Shown in pieces: positions 14,268-18,717 of a stretch of 18,717 nucleotides of DNA (the first letter of the stretch is position 1; the number at the start of each line of letters is the position of its first letter). Location of the stretch: positions 1 to 18,717 of the forward strand of contig CAZAIO010000050.1 in the NCBI GenBank assembly GCA_964485235.1. Reading direction: 5' to 3'. Below the pieces are notes generated by a model. The model saw nothing but the letters and a program-made list of their open reading frames with translations. It had not been told where the DNA came from and ran no database searches. This DNA is from CAZAIO01 sp964485235 (GTDB taxonomy: Bacteria; Chloroflexota; Dehalococcoidia; GIF9; UBA5629). A program made the translations under genes and the position numbers.

Positions 14268-15563
14268 TCACCCTCCTAATGCTCTGAACGCTTCACGGCC
14301 TGCATAGCGTGCCCTGGTCCCGAGCTCTTCTTCTATCATAAGAAGCCTGTTATATTTTACAACTCTTTCGCTTCTGCACGGAGCACCGGTCTTTATCTGC
14401 CCGGCATCTACCGCTACCGCCAGGTCCGCTATGAATGAGTCTTCCGTTTCTCCAGAGCGATGGCTGATAACCGTTGTCCATTTTACATGTTTTGCCATTA
14501 CAATCGCAGCAAGCGTTTCATCGAGCGTTCCTACCTGATTCGGTTTAATAAGGATTGAATTGGACGCATTTCCGGCAATGCCTTTTTCCAGCCTGCTCAC
14601 ATTGGTTGTATAGAGGTCATCCCCGACGAGTTGTACTTTATCTCCCAGCCTGGCGGTTATTTCCACCCAGGCATCCCAGTCATCTTCAGCAAGACCGTCT
14701 TCAATACTTATCAAAGGATAGCTGGATACCCATTTCGCATAAAAAGCGACCATTTCACTACCTGTATATGTTACCCCTTCCCGGGTCAGTTCATATTTCC
14801 CGTCTTTATAAAAACTGCTTGCTGCCGGGTCGAGTGCAATAAAGCAGTCTTTGCCCGCCTTATACCCCGCGGAATCGATAGCGGCAAGGATAAGTTCAAT
14901 CGCCTCTTTATTCGAAGAAACCGAGGGCGCAAACCCTCCTTCGTCTCCTACATTGGTATTTAATTTTTTATCCTTGATCACTTTTTTAAGCGCATGATAT
15001 GTTTCCGCCCCCATCCGCAATGCCTCTTTAAAGCTGGAAGCACCTGCCGGCACTACCATGAACTCCTGAATATCGGTAGAATCCGCAGCATGTTTCCCGC
15101 CGTTCAATATATTCATCATCGGTACAGGTAAAAGCAGACGGGAAGATTCACCCAGATAACGATAGAGCGGTACAGCTTTGACATCTGCCGCAGCTCTTGT
15201 TGCAGCAAGCGATACTCCCAGAATTGCATTGGCGCCCAGCTTCGACTTGTCGGGAGTTCCATCGAGTTCCAGCATTTTTTTATCAATCGCAGAACGGTCA
15301 TCGATCGACATTCCCGTAATCGCCGGTGCGATTATCTCTTTCACATTGCGCACTGCCTTCAACACTCCCTGACCGTTATATCGCTTTTTATCTCCATCCC
15401 GGAGTTCCAGCGCCTCATATATGCCTGTGCTGGCACCCGAAGGTACGGCAGCTACGCCTGTATTCCCGTCGGAAAGGCCAACCATTGCCTCGACCGTCGG
15501 ATTACCCCTCGAATCGAGAATTTCACGGGCATTCACAGATTTAATAGTGACAGAAGACTTCAT
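14268..15563 (-). CDS. eno: enolase
   Basis: Cytoplasmic lyase that interconverts 2-phosphoglycerate and phosphoenolpyruvate. Full length (431 residues) with the expected N-terminal 'NAREILDSRGNPTVE', active-site loop 'PSGASTGIYEALELRD', 'LNGGKHAADSTDIQEFM', Glu208 in 'GDEGGFAP', metal ligands Asp245, Glu288 ('SIEDGLAEDDW') and Asp315 ('GDDLYTTN'), catalytic Lys340 ('ILIKPNQVGT') and 'SHRSGETED' at 367-375. Nothing essential is missing. An AGGAAGG ribosome site sits about ten bases before the ATG, within the end of the preceding LOG-like gene (gap seven bases). The cluster therefore puts two glycolytic steps, enolase and GAPDH, under one control region. Confidence 0.97.
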   Translation of the reverse strand: MKSSVTIKSVNAREILDSRGNPTVEAMVGLSDGNTGVAAVPSGASTGIYEALELRDGDKKRYNGQGVLKAVRNVKEIIAPAITGMSIDDRSAIDKKMLELDGTPDKSKLGANAILGVSLAATRAAADVKAVPLYRYLGESSRLLLPVPMMNILNGGKHAADSTDIQEFMVVPAGASSFKEALRMGAETYHALKKVIKDKKLNTNVGDEGGFAPSVSSNKEAIELILAAIDSAGYKAGKDCFIALDPAASSFYKDGKYELTREGVTYTGSEMVAFYAKWVSSYPLISIEDGLAEDDWDAWVEITARLGDKVQLVGDDLYTTNVSRLEKGIAGNASNSILIKPNQVGTLDETLAAIVMAKHVKWTTVISHRSGETEDSFIADLAVAVDAGQIKTGAPCRSERVVKYNRLLMIEEELGTRARYAGREAFRALGG

Positions 15564-15570
15564 TGATTTA

Positions 15571-16077
15571 TTACCTTCCTTTCGAGTTTACGGCAAAGGA
15601 AATTGCCTTCTCAACGGCATCTACAGCGTCCTTTGCTTCGATTATCGATCGGTCCTGCTCGCCATTACGGGACAACTGCCAGGTATTCAGGCCGATAACC
15701 GGAATATTATTGCTGAGGGCAAAAGCGATCTCACTTAAAGTCCCGTATTCACCATCGATAGCGATCACGGCCTGTGAAGATTTTACCACCGCAAGGTTTC
15801 TTGCCTGTCCTATTCCGGTTACCACCGGAATACGAACGTAAGGATTTGCATCAGCAGGATCGTTTCCGGGCAGGATTCCCATAGTCAATCCCGATTCAAG
15901 CGAAGCACCGCGACACGCTGCCTCCATAATTCCTCCAAGTCCCCCGCATACAAGGACGGCTTTATGCTTTGCCAGTTCCCTGCCTACTTCCTCGGCGAGC
16001 AACGCTTCAGATGGAGTACACTTGCCCCCTCCGATAACCGCAATCAACAATCCGCTTTCGGGACCATTCTTTCTCAT
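15571..16077 (-). CDS. TIGR00725-family LOG-like (SLOG) Rossmann protein
   Basis: Small (168-residue) Rossmann-fold protein of the SLOG/LOG superfamily, TIGR00725 branch. Relatives include cytokinin-activating nucleoside 5'-monophosphate phosphoribohydrolases, but this branch's reaction is not established. Features: 'IAVIGGGKC' (12-20), the glycine-rich 'GGLGGIMEAA' (45-54) in place of the first LOG motif, 'ARNLAVVKSSQAVIAIDGE' and 'GEYGTLSEIAFAL' (109-121), the second nucleotide/acid motif. First gene of the cluster LOG-eno-MBL-queF-gap. Its ribosome site GGGAAG lies eight bases before the ATG and is part of the 3' arm of a leader hairpin (16086-16113), so translation of the first gene could be controlled by RNA folding. 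Confidence 0.85.
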   Translation of the reverse strand: MRKNGPESGLLIAVIGGGKCTPSEALLAEEVGRELAKHKAVLVCGGLGGIMEAACRGASLESGLTMGILPGNDPADANPYVRIPVVTGIGQARNLAVVKSSQAVIAIDGEYGTLSEIAFALSNNIPVIGLNTWQLSRNGEQDRSIIEAKDAVDAVEKAISFAVNSKGR

Positions 16078-16085
16078 GAATAAAA

Positions 16086-16113
16086 CTTCCCGGATATTTA
16101 TTGTATCCGGAAG
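16086..16113 (-). promoter_or_regulatory. leader hairpin burying the ribosome site of the LOG-eno operon
   Basis: Plus-strand arms CTTCC(C)GGATA (16086-16096) and TATCCGGAAG (16104-16113) pair over 10 bp with one bulged C and a 7-nt loop. On the minus-strand message the 3' arm contains the ribosome site GGGAAG and is followed by TTTTATT and then the ATG at 16077. The shape suits an intrinsic terminator, an attenuator or a site-hiding hairpin. It could also terminate the upstream split-barrel gene. Confidence 0.55.
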
Positions 16114-16116
16114 CTA

Positions 16117-16125
16117 ATTATATCA
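16117..16125 (-). promoter_or_regulatory. extended -10 promoter for LOG-eno-MBL-queF-gap
   Basis: On the minus strand TGATATAAT reads as an extended -10 (TG-N-TATAAT, perfect TATAAT at 16122-16117). There is no good -35, as is common with extended -10 promoters. Transcription would begin near 16110, inside the 5' arm of the hairpin at 16086-16113. A further TGCATT-A-AATGCA inverted repeat lies upstream at about 16140-16152. Confidence 0.45.
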
Positions 16126-16225
16126 CATTAGACCGCGACTGCATTAAATGCATTCAGCGTATCGGAAGAACCAACCGTTACAATCGATATGCGTATATGT
16201 TTAAAGCCTTGAACAGGTTATTAAT

Positions 16226-16642
16226 TTAAAGGTCCACCCACTCCTTGGGCACCAGGTTCAACTCCATATTCCATTTTACAGCACGGCCGTGTTTCACACA
16301 GAAAAGGGCTATCGCATCTTTGCCGTTTTTCTCGGCTATCGGCTTCAAAAACGGACGGGCATTCATGATCTCTTGCAACAATGCAGGATCGTTCACCGGT
16401 TCGGCTTTTCCGCGTACCCTGATCTGGACCCGCGTATTATAATCATTAAAACACAGCTCGACATTCGGATTAGCCATCATCTGTTTGTATACGTCTTTCA
16501 TTGCAACCGTCTGGATTATAATTCCATTTTCGTCGGCTTTCGGAATTCCCATTCCGCGTACGCGGGGGGCATTGCCATCAATTGTGGCAAGATGAGAACC
16601 GGGATTGGCTTTAATAAAATCGAAGACTTCTTGCTTATTCAT
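16226..16642 (-). CDS. pyridoxamine-5'-phosphate-oxidase-like flavin-binding split-barrel protein
   Basis: Small 138-residue protein of the PNPOx-like FMN-binding split-barrel superfamily. It begins 'MNKQEVFDFIKANPGSHLATIDGNAPRVR', the usual first strands, continues with 'NPNVELCFNDYNTRVQIRVRGKAEPVNDP' and ends 'NLVPKEWVDL'. Such proteins bind FMN, F420 or haem and act as small reductases or sensors; the cofactor cannot be told from sequence alone. It lacks the full set of residues for true PdxH activity and is much shorter than PdxH. I chose ATG 16642 with GGAGG five bases upstream; an in-frame TTG at 16654 overlaps that site. It reads toward the LOG-eno cluster with a 148-bp gap containing that cluster's promoter, so it is probably a separate unit. 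Confidence 0.88.
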   Translation of the reverse strand: MNKQEVFDFIKANPGSHLATIDGNAPRVRGMGIPKADENGIIIQTVAMKDVYKQMMANPNVELCFNDYNTRVQIRVRGKAEPVNDPALLQEIMNARPFLKPIAEKNGKDAIALFCVKHGRAVKWNMELNLVPKEWVDL

Positions 16643-16950
16643 TGTTACCTCCAAAATTCAATAGTCGTTATATATATAGAAGCTCTTTCAAATAAACAAT
16701 AAATGGCCTGACCATAAGCTGGCAAATAACACCGGTCAACAGATAGCACCTGGCGGCAGCTATGATAACAGCCGGAATTATATATTACTACACCGACTGA
16801 CAGAAGTGAAACTTTAATACCAAAGTTATATCACATATGCGCCAATCATAAGAAGAAATATTTAATATATTCGACGCGAAACCAATTATTTAAACGGTAA
16901 AGGAAATCAGCGAAAATACAGAGGGCAACGGATTAAGCTTTTTTATAATT

Positions 16951-16979
16951 TTGCTATTGGCAAGCAATACGGTGATAAT
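16951..16979 (+). promoter_or_regulatory. promoter for M24 peptidase gene (or a short RNA)
   Basis: TTGCTA (16951-16956, 4 of 6) and GATAAT (16974-16979, 5 of 6) are exactly 17 bp apart. Transcription would start near 16986, immediately before the double hairpin at 16988-17027. Confidence 0.5.
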
Positions 16980-16987
16980 ATAAGGAA

Positions 16988-17027
16988 GCGTCCGCCCGAC
17001 GCCCGGCAGCATGCCTGTCCGTTTTTT
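16988..17027 (+). terminator. tandem hairpins ending in an intrinsic terminator, in the M24 leader
   Basis: Hairpin one is GCGTC-CGCCC-GACGC (16988-17002), a perfect 5-bp stem. Hairpin two pairs CGGCAG (17004-17009) with CTG-(T)-CCG (17015-17021) around loop CATGC and is followed by six Ts (17022-17027). It lies about 32 bp before the M24 start codon and just after a candidate promoter, so a transcript from that promoter would end after roughly 40 nt unless it reads through. That fits attenuation, insulation from upstream transcription, or a tiny RNA. Confidence 0.62.
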
Positions 17028-17059
17028 ATTTCTTAATACACTATTCTGGAAGGACTATT

Positions 17060-18262
17060 ATGGAATACGAGTATACTCCACGATCAGAGATAATCTCACG
17101 CACCGAGCGGTTTCAACAAGCATTGCAGGAAAATAATATCGACAGCGCACTGATCTCGCAGAATGCAGACCTGTTCTACTTCACCGGCACAATTCAACCC
17201 TCGCACCTCTACATTCCGGCACAGGGTGAGCCGGTACATGTCGTCCACGGCGATGTGGACCGGACCAAGAAAGAATCCGGAATATCTCGTTTGATCCCGC
17301 TGAAGAAGCGAAGCGATCTGGGCAAAATCCTTGCAGGTGCAGGCTATTCTCTTAAAGGCAGGATAGGGCTGGAACTCGATGTACTCCCTGCGAAACGGTA
17401 CCTGTCATTATGCCGGGAATTTCCCGACGCCGGGTTCGTCGATGTCTCAGACCTTATCAGGACTGTCCGTATGATCAAGTCGGACTATGAGGTTTCGCAC
17501 TACCGGAAAGCGTACAAGATAATGGATAAAGTAATGGAAAAGGCCCGGAAAGAAATACGCCCCGGCATGACCGAACTTGAAGTAGATGCACTGTTGTCGG
17601 GATTTTCACGGGCACACGGGCATCAGGGACTGATACGGATGCGAGGCTATAACCAGGACATGTTTAATGCGCATATATATTGCGGTAAAACCGGAGCAGC
17701 GCCTTCGTTTCTCGTCGCGCCCCTGGGCGGACAAGGTACAACACCCGCCATCGCACAGGGAGGCGGATTCAATAAAATCACGGAAAATACGCCGATACTC
17801 ATCGATTTCGGCGTTGCAATGAATGGTTATACCACCGATGTAACCCGTACTTTCGTGATCGGAGAGCTGTCACCGGAGTTGCAAAAGGCGTACACCTTCG
17901 CCAGAGAGATCAAACTTTTCATGGAGGGATGGGTAAAGCCCGGCAAATACTGCGACGAGCTATACGATGAAGTAATACGGCACGTACGCGAGGCAGGATA
18001 CCAGGACAACTTCGAAGGGTATAAGGACAACCAGGTCCAGTTTGTCGGACACGGGATTGGGCTGGAAGTAGATGAATATCCTTTGATTGCCGCTGGATTT
18101 CATCGTGCCTTTCAACCGAACATGGTATTCGCCTTCGAGCCCAAACTGGTCTTTCCCGGCATCGGAGCAGTCGGCGTCGAAGATGATTATTTAGTAACGG
18201 AAACAGGGCTGGAGAGAATATCTACCTACGACGACAATCTGCTCTATATTGTGCGGGAATAG
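17060..18262 (+). CDS. M24 family metallopeptidase (Xaa-Pro dipeptidase/aminopeptidase-like)
   Basis: Pita-bread-fold metalloenzyme of the M24B group, expected to cleave Xaa-Pro bonds at peptide N termini or dipeptides in the cytoplasm. Residues about 10-135 are the creatinase-type N-terminal domain ('RTERFQQALQENNIDSALIS', 'NADLFYFTG'). Residues about 145-395 are catalytic. All five metal ligands are visible: Asp249 ('LIDFG'), Asp260 ('TTDVTRTF'), His331 ('VGHGIGLEVDEYP'), Glu360 ('FAFEPK') and Glu374 ('VGVEDDYLVT'). The length of 400 is normal. The ATG has GGAAGGA six bases upstream. It stands alone, with its own promoter and a leader terminator that may control it. Creatinase or methionine aminopeptidase are less likely given the N-terminal domain and motifs. 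Exact substrate is unknown. Confidence 0.92.
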   Translation: MEYEYTPRSEIISRTERFQQALQENNIDSALISQNADLFYFTGTIQPSHLYIPAQGEPVHVVHGDVDRTKKESGISRLIPLKKRSDLGKILAGAGYSLKGRIGLELDVLPAKRYLSLCREFPDAGFVDVSDLIRTVRMIKSDYEVSHYRKAYKIMDKVMEKARKEIRPGMTELEVDALLSGFSRAHGHQGLIRMRGYNQDMFNAHIYCGKTGAAPSFLVAPLGGQGTTPAIAQGGGFNKITENTPILIDFGVAMNGYTTDVTRTFVIGELSPELQKAYTFAREIKLFMEGWVKPGKYCDELYDEVIRHVREAGYQDNFEGYKDNQVQFVGHGIGLEVDEYPLIAAGFHRAFQPNMVFAFEPKLVFPGIGAVGVEDDYLVTETGLERISTYDDNLLYIVRE

Positions 18263-18291
18263 AGCCGCCATTCCAATATTTCTTAACTAGT

Positions 18292-18717
18292 CTACCCGGT
18301 GCTTTCAATCAGCATATAACGCGGAATTATGCGTACCACTAATTCACGATAGCCGCTCTTGGCTCTGGAACGGGCGATTTCAACAAGATCTTCCCAGCTA
18401 TTGACCTGTGTGTCCTCCGATATCCGCGTCAATGTAGAATCATTCCAGTTCCACTTTTCCGTTTCCTTCAGGTCGTAATACTTCGATTCCTCGGTCTCCG
18501 CATCTACGGCTTTAATGGTAATATTGGGTAAAGCTTCAATTTCACTCTTACTAATTCGCGATGCAGAGAGACGTTTTGCAGACTTTGAACCAACGCGTTT
18601 CCTGGAACCTGTCGCAAGGATCCAATTGGTCTGTGCACCGGGTGCACCTTTACAAACATTGAGATAAACGTGCTTTCCCCGGTAGATAGCACATTGTCTG
18701 CAATCTCGATGTGAAAT
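18292..18717 (-). CDS. 3' part of a gene of unknown function, cut by the window edge
   Basis: Reading the minus strand from the last base gives 141 codons without a stop, ending in TAG at 18294-18292; there is no in-frame start, so the gene begins outside the window. The partial product opens with 'ISHRDCRQCAIYRGKHVYLNVC' (split here as CRQC and a later Cys, possibly a metal site), has a basic, serine-rich middle ('GSRKRVGSKSAKRLSASRI'), an acidic 'DAETEESKYYDLKETEKW' part and ends 'YRELVVRIIPRYMLIESTG'. The composition is protein-like rather than random, and it converges on the M24 gene with only 29 bp between. I do not recognise the family. A shorter open frame on the same strand at 18504-18692 is in another frame and is rejected in its favour. 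Confidence 0.65.
   Translation of the reverse strand: MSHRDCRQCAIYRGKHVYLNVCKGAPGAQTNWILATGSRKRVGSKSAKRLSASRISKSEIEALPNITIKAVDAETEESKYYDLKETEKWNWNDSTLTRISEDTQVNSWEDLVEIARSRAKSGYRELVVRIIPRYMLIESTG

Larger units (their letters stand above)
16643..17059. other. 417-bp divergent intergenic region between split-barrel and M24 genes
   Basis: No gene is seen here. On the minus strand, TATATA-like boxes around 16665-16675 with TTGTTT upstream (near 16692-16697) could drive the split-barrel gene. A 6-bp hairpin AACTTT-AATACC-AAAGTT lies at 16811-16828, and TGACC/GGTCA arms flank about 16709-16740. The right end holds the promoter and terminator-bearing leader of the M24 gene, listed separately. The middle (about 16740-16920) holds nothing I can name. 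Confidence 0.5.

Noticed and set aside
14555..14963. Plus-strand open frames opposite enolase.
   Set aside because: Enolase is fully conserved on the minus strand; these are antisense frames without ribosome sites.

Overview
The window is a gene-dense bacterial chromosomal segment with moderate G+C (judged by eye, not computed). It has no tRNA or rRNA gene, insertion sequence, phage module or CRISPR array that I can see. Two lipoprotein-type signal peptides, good Shine-Dalgarno sites, a few TTG starts and sigma70-like promoters all point to a bacterium. The gene mix (7-TM/GAF/HD-GYP regulator, CARDB lipoprotein, TPR lipoprotein, zf-trcl zinc-ribbon coiled-coil protein, LACTB2-like hydrolase beside enolase) reminds me of environmental anaerobic Chloroflexota of the Dehalococcoidia type. 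That assignment is an inference and would need a marker-gene tree.

Layout. (1) Positions 3-989, minus: a PAS-GGDEF diguanylate cyclase. (2) Positions 990-1554: a long intergenic region with several perfect palindromes, a candidate promoter and a possible switching RNA leader in front of the next gene. (3) Positions 1555-11649, plus: a GH3-family adenylating-enzyme homologue with altered nucleotide-binding motifs; a 7-TM/GAF/HD-GYP protein; a small SRPBCC-like protein; a TPR lipoprotein; a CARDB lipoprotein; a 212-residue protein of unknown function behind a strong promoter; a PAS/HD-GYP protein; and a zinc-ribbon coiled-coil protein. (4) Positions 11719-16077, minus: a compact five-gene cluster, read in order as LOG-like (TIGR00725) protein, enolase, MBL-fold hydrolase, QueF and GAPDH. 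It starts behind an extended -10 promoter and a hairpin that buries the first ribosome binding site. A flavin-binding split-barrel protein lies upstream on the same strand. (5) Positions 17060-18262, plus: an M24 metallopeptidase behind a short leader carrying an intrinsic terminator. (6) Positions 18292-18717, minus: the 3' end of a gene that runs out of the window.

Working together: one cyclase and two HD-GYP proteins with closely related catalytic halves but different sensory halves make a cyclic-di-GMP making-and-breaking set. Its inputs are a membrane 7-TM region, a GAF domain and PAS domains. The minus-strand block joins two glycolytic enzymes (enolase, GAPDH) to queuosine precursor reduction (QueF). 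The items most worth a second look are the altered GH3 motifs, the alternative-pairing leader in front of GH3, the two 5'-leader hairpins (LOG-eno operon and M24 gene), the substituted histidine in QueF and a 32-bp perfect palindrome between genes.
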